A stretch of 64,000 nt of DNA from Ardenticatenaceae bacterium (GCA_020634245.1 JACKCC010000008.1:124001-188000), one strand, 5' to 3'; numbered from the stretch's first letter, positions 7,442 to 17,511 are shown. The notes: a model not told the origin generated them from the letters alone. A program made the numbers and translations.

Positions 7442-8542
7442 CTATCCCTTCACCGAACCGGCCAGCAAGCCGCGGACAAAGTAGCGCTGCAGCGAGAAGA
7501 AGACTAACAGCGGCAGAACCATCGACACAAAAGCGCCGGCCGTCAGCAGATGCCATTCACTGCCGCGCGAGCCGACGATGGCCGCCATACGCTGCGTCAC
7601 CAGCTCAAATTCCGGGTTGCCACCCAGGAAAATCAAAGCCACCAGGTAATCATTCCAGACCCACAGGAACTGGAAAATGGCAAAAGATGCCAGAGCCGGT
7701 ACCGAAAGCGGCAAAATCAACTGGATAAACACGGTAAAATGTGACGCCCCATCGATAAAGGCCGACTCTAACGTCTCACGTGGCAGTTGGCTGATGTAGT
7801 TGTAAAGCAAATACGTAGCCAAAGCCAACCCAAAACCGGTATGAGCCAGCCAAATCGCCAGAAACGTACCATTAAGCTGCAACTTGGTATAGTCACGCAA
7901 AATGGGCACCAGCGCAATCTGGAGCGGAACCACCAGCAAGGCGACAACCATGATAAACATCCAGCGCCGTCCGGGGAAATTCATCCAGGCAAATGCATAG
8001 GCAGCGAATGCCGCAATTAAGATCGGTATGACAGTTGAAGGGACAGCAACTGCCAGACTGTTCAGGAAGGCCCGCGTCATATTATCGCCGGGAACAATCT
8101 CAACTGTGCCATCAGGTCTGGTGAACTCAAAGTCCTGCCCACCCAATACTTGCTTGTAGTTGTCTAGAGAAAAATTCCAGCTAACCGTCCAGCCTTGTTT
8201 TTGCACTTCAATTCGCCCTAGACGACGGTTGCCAATCCAAATAACGCGTGTATCACCATCTTGCACACCACTCCGCAGTTCTTCAAACGTGCCGCTCACA
8301 CCTTCAACTTCCATCACGCCAGTCGGATCCAAACCCAGGTCGGCGGGATTCAATGTGGCTGTCGTTTCCCAAGCCTTGTGCGGCAATATGTTCCACCAGG
8401 GTGAATTGGCAATATCATCCCGATTACGGAAGGAGGAGACGAAAATACCCAAGGTTGGAATGGTCCATACCAAAACAAGCAAAAGCAGCGATCCATTCAC
8501 AAAAATGCTGCCCAATCGTTTTTGTCTTTTTGCACTACCCAT
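7442..8542 (-). CDS. Carbohydrate ABC transporter permease (MalG/AglG type)
   Basis: Inner-membrane permease of a sugar importer. 366 residues with about six membrane segments: one near 15-38, then five from about 170 onward. The EAA loop, ESAFIDGASHFTVFIQLILPLS (about 268-290), is the ATPase-docking motif of MalG-type permeases. A hydrophilic region of about 120 residues between TM1 and TM2 is much longer than in MalG and should face outside. An AglG-like transporter could account for it. It lies 1 bp from the partner permease gene, so the two are co-translated. No ABC ATPase gene is in this operon; a shared MsmK/UgpC-type ATPase elsewhere is the likely partner. Confidence 0.92.
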   Translation of the reverse strand: MGSAKRQKRLGSIFVNGSLLLLVLVWTIPTLGIFVSSFRNRDDIANSPWWNILPHKAWETTATLNPADLGLDPTGVMEVEGVSGTFEELRSGVQDGDTRVIWIGNRRLGRIEVQKQGWTVSWNFSLDNYKQVLGGQDFEFTRPDGTVEIVPGDNMTRAFLNSLAVAVPSTVIPILIAAFAAYAFAWMNFPGRRWMFIMVVALLVVPLQIALVPILRDYTKLQLNGTFLAIWLAHTGFGLALATYLLYNYISQLPRETLESAFIDGASHFTVFIQLILPLSVPALASFAIFQFLWVWNDYLVALIFLGGNPEFELVTQRMAAIVGSRGSEWHLLTAGAFVSMVLPLLVFFSLQRYFVRGLLAGSVKG

Positions 8543-8543
8543 T

Positions 8544-9722
8544 TTAGAAAGCCTCCTGTTCCCTGAACTGTCTGAGGTTGTAGATCATCACCGGAATAAC
8601 GGCGATCAGCAGCACAATGGCGATAGCTGAACCAAAACCTGAATTACGGTTCGTGAACGACTGCCTGTAAAACTGGGTAGCAATAACGTGGGTACCAAAC
8701 TGCCCACCAGTCATGACCCAAACCACGTCAAATATCTTGAGGGTAAAGATGACAACAGTGGTCCAGACGGTGATAATGGTCCCGCGAATATAGGGGATCA
8801 TGATCCGGAAAAATATCTGAAACTCATTGGCCCCATCTACACGGCTGGCTTCCATCAACTCTTCAGGAATGCCTTTTAATGCCGCGGAAAATAAGACCAT
8901 GGCGTAGCCGGCTTGCAGCCAAATGACAATGACGATGAGGAACAGGTTGTTCCAAGGGCTAATATCTACCCATTGTGCCCAGGCGCGCGGGATACCACCT
9001 AGAGATACTACGATTGAATTCAATAAACCGATTTGCGTTTGCTCGATTGGGCGGTATTCGTAGATGAAGTTCCAAATGATACTGGCGCCAACGAAAGAGA
9101 TGGCCATGGGCAGGAAAATAAAGGATTTTGCTGTCTTTTCAAAGCGGCTGCGATCGGCCAGGACAGCAATAATCAAGCCAAAGGCAACGGAGAATGTGCT
9201 GCCGAAAATGATCCACATCAAGTTGTTGCGGAAGGCTTCGACCATTAACCGTTCGGTGAAAACGGCCGCATAGTTGCTCAAACCCACAAATCGATCACTG
9301 GCCAACTGCTGCAGGATAGTAAGCCCTTGTTCCGGGCCATCCCGGTCGAAAAGACTAATCCAGAATGTCCGCAGGGTGGGGATTGCCAAATACCAGGCCA
9401 AAATCGCCATGGCCGGTCCCACAAAAACGAAGGGTTGCAGCCGGGACGTCCACGCATCCGATAATTGTTCGACGAGGTTGTTGAAAACCCAATAGAGGGC
9501 AGCAACACCACCTACTCCCCATATAATAGCCACCAGGGCAATGATGCCCCGCGGTGCGTCACTGTCCCGAAGAAAAAGAAATCCCTGGTAGAGTACGTAA
9601 AATGCGATTAACGGAATACTAACCGCAAGCAGCACACGTCCAATGAAGGAAATCAATTTTGCCCCGAGTGATTGGTCTACGTCTTTTGCTCCTCTCACAG
9701 AATCCATAAGCCTCCTCCTCAA
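8544..9722 (-). CDS. Carbohydrate ABC transporter permease (MalF/AglF type)
   Basis: 392 residues. Two N-terminal membrane segments (about 28-50 and 58-82) precede the conserved six-helix core. The EAA loop ELMEASRVDGANEFQIFFRIMIP (about 285-307) identifies a MalF-type subunit of a CUT1 sugar importer. It pairs with the MalG-type gene downstream. A stem-loop at 9778-9802 separates it from the binding-protein gene, an arrangement that usually lets the binding protein be made in excess. The two extra N-terminal helices and the loop between them are typical of AglF/UgpA relatives. Confidence 0.92.
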   Translation of the reverse strand: MRRRLMDSVRGAKDVDQSLGAKLISFIGRVLLAVSIPLIAFYVLYQGFLFLRDSDAPRGIIALVAIIWGVGGVAALYWVFNNLVEQLSDAWTSRLQPFVFVGPAMAILAWYLAIPTLRTFWISLFDRDGPEQGLTILQQLASDRFVGLSNYAAVFTERLMVEAFRNNLMWIIFGSTFSVAFGLIIAVLADRSRFEKTAKSFIFLPMAISFVGASIIWNFIYEYRPIEQTQIGLLNSIVVSLGGIPRAWAQWVDISPWNNLFLIVIVIWLQAGYAMVLFSAALKGIPEELMEASRVDGANEFQIFFRIMIPYIRGTIITVWTTVVIFTLKIFDVVWVMTGGQFGTHVIATQFYRQSFTNRNSGFGSAIAIVLLIAVIPVMIYNLRQFREQEAF

Positions 9723-9777
9723 CTAGACGACGCTGTGCAGGTCGCCCTACTTGCGCACAAGCGTCATATTGTTAGAA

Positions 9778-9802
9778 GGCACCGGCCACTTTGGCCGGTG
9801 CC
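9778..9802 (-). terminator. Stem-loop between binding-protein and permease genes
   Basis: Perfect 10-bp GC-rich stem (GGCACCGGCC with GGCCGGTGCC) and a 5-nt loop, 25 bp after the binding-protein stop on the minus strand. No strong U-run follows, so partial termination or protection of the upstream mRNA end is more likely than full termination. Confidence 0.75.
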
Positions 9803-9826
9803 CTGTTAAATCACAAACCTAAGAAT

Positions 9827-12568
9827 TTATCTTGGCCAGGAAGCATCGATGTCAGCTGTGGCCGTATCCAGGTCAATAGAACCGGCAACGTAACTGGAGA
9901 TTTGTTCCCAGAAGGAGCCAGCGCCAACTTCACCGGGCATCAGGTCGGAGCCGTCGAAGCGGAAGCTGGTGGCGTCAGCCACGAGTTGGGAGACACCCCA
10001 ATCCAGATCGGAGCCGTACATATCCTGGGTCGCTGTCTGTTGGGCCGCGATCGCGCCGCCACCTTCCAACCAACCACTCACAGATTGCGGCGTGGTGAAG
10101 TATTCCATCAAAGCGCGTACTTCTGGCCGATCGTTGAACATGGCAACCAGGTCACCGGCGACGAGGAACGGCCGTCCATAAGCCTCATCAACTGGCGGCA
10201 GATAGAAGAAGTCGTAATCCACGCCGTATTCCGTCCCTTCCGGGAAGAAACTGGTGATGAAGTTGGCCTGACGATGCAGCCAGCACTTGGGCGGATCTTC
10301 AAACATTGGGCCGGGGGCATCACCAAAGAAAGTGGAGACGATGGAAGAACGGCCGCCAAAGACGTAAGCGTCGTTGAACCAGATTTCACTCCAGGTTTCG
10401 ATAGCATTCTTGACTTCGGGGGAACTGAACGGCAATGTGCCTGCTACCCACGCATCGTAATTCTCTAGCGAGGTGGTGCGCAGCATCAAATCTTCCGTCC
10501 AGTCGGTGGCTACCCAGCCGGTGGCTGCACCGGATTCAATGCCAATGCACCAGGCGGTGTCGCCATCGTCAGCAATCATCTGGGTCAGGGCAACCAGTTC
10601 GTCCCAAGTGGTCGGAACTTCGTAACCAGCGGCATCCCAGGCCGCTTTCGGATACCAAACCAGGCTCTTGCCGGAGTAGCGGTGCATCACACCCGATTCT
10701 ACACCATCAACGGTGTTGAATTCGCGCCAGCCAGCATTGTACTGCTGTGACAGCCACTCATCAGAGATGAAGTCGGTTACAGGCACGACATCGCCACTGC
10801 GAACGAAATCGGCAAACAGACCCGGCTGCGGGAAGTCCACAATGTCGGGCGCATCGCCAGCACCAACACGAATGGCAATGGAACCTTCGAATTCTTTGCT
10901 GCCGATGTAGTTGACAGTAATGCCGGTGGCCTCTTCAAAAGCAGTCATGGATTCGTTGAATTTCACACCATCGACATCGTTACCTTCAAAAGCACCATCG
11001 ACGGTTACAGTCGTCCCGGAATACGTACCCTTCAAAGCCTCTTCCAAAGCGCCGCCGGGCATCACAGCAAAGCCAGCATCGGCCATTGCCGGTTCTTCGG
11101 TGACGCTTTCGACGCCGGCAGTGCCAGCGGGCCAGGAAGCATCAATCTCAGCCATAGCCGTATCCAGGTCAATTGAACCGGCAACGTAGCTGGAGATTTG
11201 TTCCCAGAAGGAGCCAGCGCCAACTTCACCGGGCATCAGGTCAGAGCCGTCGAAGCGGAAGCTGGTGGCGTCAGCCACGAGTTGGGAGATATTCCAGTCC
11301 AGATCGGAACCGTATAATTCGCGGGTTGCTGTCTGTTGGGCCGCGATCGCGCCGCCACCTTCCAACCAACCACTCACGGACTGCGGCGTGGTGAAGTATT
11401 CCATCAAAGCCTTTACTTCCGGTCGATCATTCATCATGGCAACCAGGTCACCGGCAACGAGGAACGGCCGTCCATAAGCCTCATCCACTGGCGGCAGATA
11501 GAAGAAGTCGTAATCCACGCCGTATTCCGTCCCTTCCGGGAAGAAGCTGGTGATGAAGTTGGCCTGACGATGCAGCCAGCATTGCGGCGGGTCTTGGAAC
11601 ATCGGAGCCGGGGCATCGCCAAAGAAGGTCGAAACAATGGACGTACGTCCACCTAAAACATAGGCATCGTTAAACCAGATTTCACTCCAGGTTTCGATAG
11701 CGTTCTTCACTTCCGGGGAATTGAACGGCAATGTGCCTGCTACCCACGCATCGTAATTCTCTAGCGAGGTGGTGCGCAGCATCAAATCTTCCGTCCAGTC
11801 GGTGGCTACCCAGCCGGTGGCCGCACCGGATTCAATACCAATACACCAGGCGGTGTCACCATCGTCAGCAATTTGCTGCGTCAGGGCAACTAACTCATCC
11901 CAGGTGGTCGGAACTGCATAACCGGCTGCGTCCCAGGCTGCTTTCGGATACCAGACCAGACTTTTGCCGGAGTAGCGGTGCATCACACCCGATTCTACAC
12001 CATCAACGGTGTTGAATTCGCGCCAGCCAGCATTGTACTGCTGTGACAGCCATTCATCAGACATGAAATCTACCGGCAAAACATCACCGCTGCGGACGAA
12101 ATTGGCAAACAGACCCGGCTGCGGGAAGTCCACAATGTCCGGTTTGTCGCCAGCGTCAACGCGAATGGCAATGGAGCCTTCGAATTCTTTGCTGCCGATA
12201 TAGTTCACGTCAATGCCCGTTGCATCTTCAAAGGCAGCCATGGATTCGTTGAATTTCACACCATCGACGTCATTACCTTCGAAAGCACCATCAACGGTGA
12301 CGGTTGTGCCGGCAAATTCACCAGCTACCGCACGTTCCAGAAAACCACCTGACGGCATATCGAAGGGCACTTCGGCCATTGGTTCTGTGGTTTGTTCGGT
12401 GGTGGTTTCTTCTGTCGTGGTTTGTTCGGTGGTCGTTTGTTCGGTGGTGGTTTCCTCGGTGGTGGTTTCGCCTGTTGTTTCTTCAGGCTCGGTGCCGCCA
12501 CAGGCAACCAGGACGAGCGCAAAAACAAGGATTAAACTTAATACGCTCCATCGTTTAATATTTGACAT
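9827..12568 (-). CDS. Tandemly duplicated sugar-binding lipoprotein of an ABC importer
   Basis: Extracellular solute-binding protein for the AglE/MalE-type importer. The 913 residues are about twice the family size. A signal peptide with lipobox LVACGG (Cys about 23) is followed by a Thr/Glu-rich linker (about 28-65). Two complete binding domains then follow, each about 420 residues (about 70-485 and 500-913). They are nearly identical: each contains TVTVDGAFEGNDVDGVKF, the GSKEFEGSIAIRV segment and the CWLHRQANFITSFFPEG segment. The DNA copies (about 9830-11080 and 11130-12380) are also highly similar, so the fusion is recent or kept uniform by gene conversion. Only the first domain carries a lipid anchor. 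GGAGG precedes the ATG. Assembly collapse or error at a tandem repeat is the main alternative to a true double-headed protein. Confidence 0.9.
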   Translation of the reverse strand: MSNIKRWSVLSLILVFALVLVACGGTEPEETTGETTTEETTTEQTTTEQTTTEETTTEQTTEPMAEVPFDMPSGGFLERAVAGEFAGTTVTVDGAFEGNDVDGVKFNESMAAFEDATGIDVNYIGSKEFEGSIAIRVDAGDKPDIVDFPQPGLFANFVRSGDVLPVDFMSDEWLSQQYNAGWREFNTVDGVESGVMHRYSGKSLVWYPKAAWDAAGYAVPTTWDELVALTQQIADDGDTAWCIGIESGAATGWVATDWTEDLMLRTTSLENYDAWVAGTLPFNSPEVKNAIETWSEIWFNDAYVLGGRTSIVSTFFGDAPAPMFQDPPQCWLHRQANFITSFFPEGTEYGVDYDFFYLPPVDEAYGRPFLVAGDLVAMMNDRPEVKALMEYFTTPQSVSGWLEGGGAIAAQQTATRELYGSDLDWNISQLVADATSFRFDGSDLMPGEVGAGSFWEQISSYVAGSIDLDTAMAEIDASWPAGTAGVESVTEEPAMADAGFAVMPGGALEEALKGTYSGTTVTVDGAFEGNDVDGVKFNESMTAFEEATGITVNYIGSKEFEGSIAIRVGAGDAPDIVDFPQPGLFADFVRSGDVVPVTDFISDEWLSQQYNAGWREFNTVDGVESGVMHRYSGKSLVWYPKAAWDAAGYEVPTTWDELVALTQMIADDGDTAWCIGIESGAATGWVATDWTEDLMLRTTSLENYDAWVAGTLPFSSPEVKNAIETWSEIWFNDAYVFGGRSSIVSTFFGDAPGPMFEDPPKCWLHRQANFITSFFPEGTEYGVDYDFFYLPPVDEAYGRPFLVAGDLVAMFNDRPEVRALMEYFTTPQSVSGWLEGGGAIAAQQTATQDMYGSDLDWGVSQLVADATSFRFDGSDLMPGEVGAGSFWEQISSYVAGSIDLDTATADIDASWPR

Positions 12569-12715
12569 TTTTTCTTTTCCTCCAAATTGAACTTAAGGAT
12601 ATTCAAAATTTTTGGTCTACCGTTAAATTGGTTTGTTATTTTGTTTTGGTTATCACCTCCTTTGTATCGAATTTGAGATAATAATGAGAAAGTTGGGGGG
12701 ATACGGCCGTTAACC

Positions 12716-13729
12716 TTAACAACAAGGCGGTGCCGTCGTACTGCGTACAACAAGCTTCGTTGTCAACAAGATTTCTTTCGGTTCCGGGAACGGCTCATCC
12801 AGTTGTTCCAACAAAAGCTGAGCACCGCGTACCCCTGATTGATATAGAGATTGGCGAATCGTTGTCAACTGCAAATATTCAGCCAACTCAATATCATCAT
12901 ACCCGATAACAGATAACTTCTCCGGAACTTCAACACCCATCTCTTGCGCAGCCCGCAGCACGCCAAAAGCCTGGGTGTCACTATAAGCAAAAATCGCCGT
13001 TGGCGGATCCGGTAAAGATAACACTTCCTTCGCCAGGCGCTGTGCTTCCTGCTCGTTTAACTCACCTTGCTTGTAATAATCAGAATTATACTCGATTCCT
13101 GCATCTGCCAGCGCATTCCTGTACCCCTGATAACGCTCCTGCACAGGGGTAAAATGAAATGGGCTGTCTTTCATATAATCGCTGATATAACCTATTTTGC
13201 GGTGACCTAATTCTATCAGATGCATTGCAGCTTTATAGCCACCATCTACATCATCAATAACAACCCGGCTTAAACTGGGGTGAGCCGCGTCAACCAAAAC
13301 TGTCGGCACTTCCGATTCAGCAAAACGCCAGGTATCCTCATCGGTCGGAGGCAAGGACATAATCATTAGCCCATCAATTCGTTCGCGGCGGGGGATTTCA
13401 CGAAAATATTTATCGCGGCGCTCCACTGTCTCCACATTATAAATAATGAAATCGTACTCACTTTGAGACAAAACCGATTCCACACCACGCAAACGTTCAA
13501 TATAGGAACTGCGGGTAAAAAAGGGCGTAATAACACCAATCGTCATTGTCTTACCAAGTGACAGACGACGGGCAATGGGGCTGGGGGTGTATTTTAGTTC
13601 AGCAATCGCCGATAAAACTTTTTCACGCGTAGCTAGGCTAACTGAAGGGCTTTGATTGATGACGCGCGAAACCGTTCCAACACCTACACCTGCTTTTTTC
13701 GCTACATCTCTGATGGTTACGCTTGCCAC
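12716..13729 (-). CDS. LacI-family transcriptional regulator
   Basis: 337 residues. The N-terminal helix-turn-helix and hinge helix (TIRDVAKKAGVGVGTVSRVINQS, residues 4-26; RRLSLGKT hinge, about 57-64) are classic LacI family. The rest is a periplasmic-binding-protein-like sensor domain (about 62-330) including IGYDDIELAEYLQLTTIRQ. It probably controls the sugar transport and hydrolase genes directly downstream in response to a sugar ligand. A 14-bp perfect palindrome of LacI-operator type lies 74 bp upstream of the start, which suggests autoregulation and control of the whole run. Confidence 0.93.
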   Translation of the reverse strand: MASVTIRDVAKKAGVGVGTVSRVINQSPSVSLATREKVLSAIAELKYTPSPIARRLSLGKTMTIGVITPFFTRSSYIERLRGVESVLSQSEYDFIIYNVETVERRDKYFREIPRRERIDGLMIMSLPPTDEDTWRFAESEVPTVLVDAAHPSLSRVVIDDVDGGYKAAMHLIELGHRKIGYISDYMKDSPFHFTPVQERYQGYRNALADAGIEYNSDYYKQGELNEQEAQRLAKEVLSLPDPPTAIFAYSDTQAFGVLRAAQEMGVEVPEKLSVIGYDDIELAEYLQLTTIRQSLYQSGVRGAQLLLEQLDEPFPEPKEILLTTKLVVRSTTAPPCC

Positions 13730-13802
13730 CAGCTCTCCTCTTCCTTAAAAGCAAAATCTACACCATTTTGAGACAATTCTATAATTAGGTGGATTTTACA
13801 AT

Positions 13803-13816
13803 TGGAACCGGTTCCA
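13803..13816. promoter_or_regulatory. LacI-type operator palindrome
   Basis: TGGAACCGGTTCCA, a perfect 14-bp palindrome with a central CG and adjacent to an AT-rich TATACTATA stretch. Position, symmetry and the CCGG core match operators of LacI-family repressors such as CcpA/GalR-type sites. It is the best candidate binding site for the regulator at 12716-13729. Confidence 0.8.
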
Positions 13817-14009
13817 TATTGTGTATACTATATAACATGACGGTATGACTGTCAAGTCAAAATCCCAATTTGTGAACAGAAAAGTTTGCTCTTGTGAGGT
13901 TCATATGAAATGTTGGTGGCAAACCAGAGTTAAATTTACTGGCCGATGGAGATCGTCTGGCGCGGCTGGGGCTGCGCGCCAAGGAAATAGCGGCCAGATT
14001 TTGACCGTT

Positions 14010-17000
14010 TCAGTCAAGAACACTTCTGATTTTCTGGGCCAGACCGCGAACGGTAAACGGCTTCTGCAAAAAGTTCACATCCGGGTCCAGCACGCCATGA
14101 TGGACAATGACATTATCGGTGTAACCAGACATGTACAGCACTTTGATATCGGGACGAATTAGAGCGATATTTTCGTAGAGTTCACGGCCGTTCATATTCG
14201 GCATAATCACATCAGTCAATAAAAGGTCAATAACACCCTCATAAGAAGATGCGATGAGGAGGCCATCACCAGGGCTGTCCGCTTCAATGATAGTATAACC
14301 GTATGCCTCCAACGTCTCTCGCGCCAGCTTGCGCACCATAGGCTCATCTTCCACAATCATGATCGTTTCCGTACCATGAGTCGCTGGCCGCTCAGAACCA
14401 GTTATCGTTGTCAATATTGCCGTTTCCTCAGCCCGTGGCAAATAAATCTTAAAAGTCGTGCCTTGCCCTGGCTCACTGTACACCCAGATATTGCCTTGAT
14501 GCTGCTTAACAATACCAAACACAGTCGCCAAACCCAGCCCGGTGCCTTGACCTTTCTCTTTGGTAGTAAAAAAAGGCTCAAAAATATGCAGCTTGGTTTC
14601 ATCATCCATGCCATGACCAGTATCGCTGAGTGAAAGCATCACATGATGACCCGGTTGTGTGTCCGGACGGGATTGGGCGTAGGCCTCGTCAAGATAGACA
14701 TTGCCTGTCTCAATAATAAGTTGACCGCCAACAGGCATGGCATCGCGGGCATTGATACAGATATTCAGCAAGATTTGCTCGATTTGAGTACGATCGGCTT
14801 TTACCAGACAGGGCGTAGCCGCCAGGAACAGTTCCAAGTTAATATCCTCGCCTATCAAACGCTGCAGCATATCCTTAAACTCAGCAACTATATCATTGAG
14901 GTTAAACACCTGTACCTCAAGCATCTGTCGGCGGCTGAAAGCCAATATTTGTTTAGTAAGACTAACTGCCCGTTCAGCCGCCGTGTTAATCTTGTTCAGA
15001 TAGTTGTGCAATTTATCGCCGGGTGACAGCCTCATTTGAGCCAGTTCTGTATAACCGATAATAGGCACCAACAGGTTATTAAAATCGTGGGCGATACCAC
15101 CGGCCAATCGTCCGAGGCTTTCCAACTTTTGTGACTGGCGCAGCTTTTCCTCAAGTTCGGCTTGAGCTATTTCAGCCAGCTTGGTTTCGGTGACGTCAAG
15201 CGATGCACCAATGGTACGGATCGGGTAACGGTCGTTGCCTTCACCGGCAAAAAACGTTTGCGCTCGTGAAGATTGCCAGCGAACAGAACCATCAGGCAGG
15301 AGCATACGATGCTCGACATCATAGCTGCCATCTCCTGCTGGATCGTGGCAGTCTTGAACAGCTTTAATCACACGAGCATAATCTTCGGGGTGGACACGGG
15401 ATTGAAGTTCACTGTTAGACACTGGTTCATCGGGTCCCCAGCCCCAAATTTCCCGGAATTCTGGCGATAAATAAACGGTATCAGCAATATGGTCATGATC
15501 GAATATGCCAATACGGGACGCCAGAACGGCCTGGCGCAGTCGTTCCTCTCTTTCTACCAACGCGGCTTCGATTCGCTTGCGTTCGGTGATGTCATGGATG
15601 CAGGCGACCCGCATATTTTGCCCTTGATATTCATATGCGCGGGCTACAATTTCAACTGGAAATATCATCCCATCCTTTCGAATGCTTAAGGCTTCATAAG
15701 GCTCTTCCACACCCAGGGCTATTTTTTGCATGACTAGTTCAAACGACTCAGGGGCAACAAAATCCAAAACCTCACATCCTATTACTTCTTCTTGTTTATA
15801 ACCAAACATCTGGGTTAACGCCCGGTTAGCATCTACAATTTTGCCCTGGTGATGGAAAATAATGCCTTCTGTTGTTACAGCGGAGAATCTTTGTAAACGT
15901 TCTTCTGATTCACGCAGTCGTTGTTCTGCTTCTTTTTGTTCCGTGATGTCCTGGAGGGTGCCTACTAATCTATTGGCTTGACCGTTTTCATCAAGTTCTA
16001 CTTCTCCCAGACCGTGAACCCAACGCAATTTTTGATCATTATGCCGGATGATGGGGTATTCTTTATCAAATCGGTTGTGTTCGATTAAAACATGTTGGGT
16101 CATGTAGCGGAGCATTTCCGTCCTGTGTTCAGGATGAACACGAGCGGTCCAACCAGTTATGTCCCTGGGGTAGTTTTCGTTCATACCAAATATTTCGTCC
16201 ACGACCGGCGAAGTTGTAAATTGGCCGGTTTTTACATCGAGATAATAAGATCCAATTTGGGCGACAGATTGGGATTTGCGCAAAGAGCGTTCACTTTCGC
16301 GCAGCGCCTCTTCCATAAGCTTACGTTCAGTGATATCCTGAACTGTGCCAATCATTTTGATTGCTTCGCCTTGTTCATTGAATTCCAGTTCGCGTTCGCC
16401 GTGAACCCAGCGTTCGGCTCTATCAGTTTGACGGATAATACGATACTCATTTTCGTATGGGGCATCCCCTTCAAAGATGTATTTACTTACTCGATCAATT
16501 AATTTTTCTTTTTGGTCAGGATGGACCAGGGCGATCCAGCCAGCTATATCTCTGGGATAATTTTCGTCTATGCCAAATATCTCATCATAAGTGGGCGAAC
16601 TGGTCCATTTGCCTGTCTCGATATCAAAATAATAGGAACCAACACGCCCCACGGATTGAGATTTGCGTAAAAATAGTTCCCTTTCGCGCAATGTCTCTTC
16701 CATCTGCTTACGCTGGGTAATGTCACGGGCCGCCGCGTACATCAGATTGCCAGATGGATAAGAACGCCATTCAATCCAGCGGTAAGAACCATCTTTGCAA
16801 CGATAACGGTTTACAAAATCCAGTACAGGTTTTTGCTCATTTAATTCACTAAGCACGGCCAATGTGCTTTCCAGATCGTCGGGATGAACAAAATCCAGGA
16901 ATCTCTGTCCATCCAGTTCTGACAGGGAATAGCCTAAAACAACTTCCCATTGGGGATTTAGGCGGTGGAAATAGCCATCTGTGTCGGCAATGCACAGCAA

Positions 17001-17459
17001 ATCCAGTGCCAGGGTGAAGAAGCGGTCCAGTTCTACGGATTTTTCTTTCAATGCCTTTTCTGCCTCTTTGTTTCGGCGACGCAGTTCTCCTTCTTCCAGG
17101 GCATGGCGAACGGCCTGGCCAAGTCGCTTGATATGTTCTTTGATGACGTAGTCGGTGGCGCCAGCTTTCATGCAGGCAACGGCCGTTTCCTCATTAATCG
17201 CCCCCGTCAAAATAATCACCGGCGTAAGCGGAGCAAACTCCATTGCCAGCTTAAGCGCCGTCAAGCCATCAAACAAGGGCATCCGATAATCCGTGATAAT
17301 CAAATCAGGTCGAAACTTATCCAAAGCCGCAAGGTATTCCGGCTGCGTATCAACAACTTGAAACACACACGAAGGAACTGTTTTGCGAATTTCCCGTTCG
17401 GCCAGTTCGGCATCAGTAGGTAAATCTTCAGCAAGTAAAATACGAACAGGTTCTGCCAT
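14010..17459 (-). CDS. Hybrid sensor kinase: REC-PAS(5)-HisKA-HATPase-REC
   Basis: 1149 residues, soluble, no membrane segment. The N-terminal receiver (about 5-125) keeps LIITDYRMP with the phosphoacceptor Asp and a C-terminal Lys equivalent. Five PAS/PAC units follow (about 145-740), several with HPDD or HPEH boxes and ITQRK/ITERK linkers. The dimerisation domain has the H-box AGGIAHDFNNLL (about 780). The ATPase domain shows SDTGHGMD and GTGLGLATVFGIV. The C-terminal receiver (about 1025-1149) has LLLTDVIMPNMNG and LQKPF. The NtrB-like HDFNN box is the type that often pairs with its own attached receiver. It is the last gene of the signalling run, and no output regulator is beside it. The signal is unknown. 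Confidence 0.9.
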   Translation of the reverse strand: MAEPVRILLAEDLPTDAELAEREIRKTVPSCVFQVVDTQPEYLAALDKFRPDLIITDYRMPLFDGLTALKLAMEFAPLTPVIILTGAINEETAVACMKAGATDYVIKEHIKRLGQAVRHALEEGELRRRNKEAEKALKEKSVELDRFFTLALDLLCIADTDGYFHRLNPQWEVVLGYSLSELDGQRFLDFVHPDDLESTLAVLSELNEQKPVLDFVNRYRCKDGSYRWIEWRSYPSGNLMYAAARDITQRKQMEETLRERELFLRKSQSVGRVGSYYFDIETGKWTSSPTYDEIFGIDENYPRDIAGWIALVHPDQKEKLIDRVSKYIFEGDAPYENEYRIIRQTDRAERWVHGERELEFNEQGEAIKMIGTVQDITERKLMEEALRESERSLRKSQSVAQIGSYYLDVKTGQFTTSPVVDEIFGMNENYPRDITGWTARVHPEHRTEMLRYMTQHVLIEHNRFDKEYPIIRHNDQKLRWVHGLGEVELDENGQANRLVGTLQDITEQKEAEQRLRESEERLQRFSAVTTEGIIFHHQGKIVDANRALTQMFGYKQEEVIGCEVLDFVAPESFELVMQKIALGVEEPYEALSIRKDGMIFPVEIVARAYEYQGQNMRVACIHDITERKRIEAALVEREERLRQAVLASRIGIFDHDHIADTVYLSPEFREIWGWGPDEPVSNSELQSRVHPEDYARVIKAVQDCHDPAGDGSYDVEHRMLLPDGSVRWQSSRAQTFFAGEGNDRYPIRTIGASLDVTETKLAEIAQAELEEKLRQSQKLESLGRLAGGIAHDFNNLLVPIIGYTELAQMRLSPGDKLHNYLNKINTAAERAVSLTKQILAFSRRQMLEVQVFNLNDIVAEFKDMLQRLIGEDINLELFLAATPCLVKADRTQIEQILLNICINARDAMPVGGQLIIETGNVYLDEAYAQSRPDTQPGHHVMLSLSDTGHGMDDETKLHIFEPFFTTKEKGQGTGLGLATVFGIVKQHQGNIWVYSEPGQGTTFKIYLPRAEETAILTTITGSERPATHGTETIMIVEDEPMVRKLARETLEAYGYTIIEADSPGDGLLIASSYEGVIDLLLTDVIMPNMNGRELYENIALIRPDIKVLYMSGYTDNVIVHHGVLDPDVNFLQKPFTVRGLAQKIRSVLD

Positions 17460-17511
17460 GATTAATCCCCTTCATCCATACAAATATTTGAGGTCTGTGC
17501 CGGGTAAACCA

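Noticed and set aside
13845..14162. 105-residue plus-strand frame
   Set aside because: More than a third is antisense to the receiver domain at the end of the hybrid kinase, and the rest has no recognisable feature.
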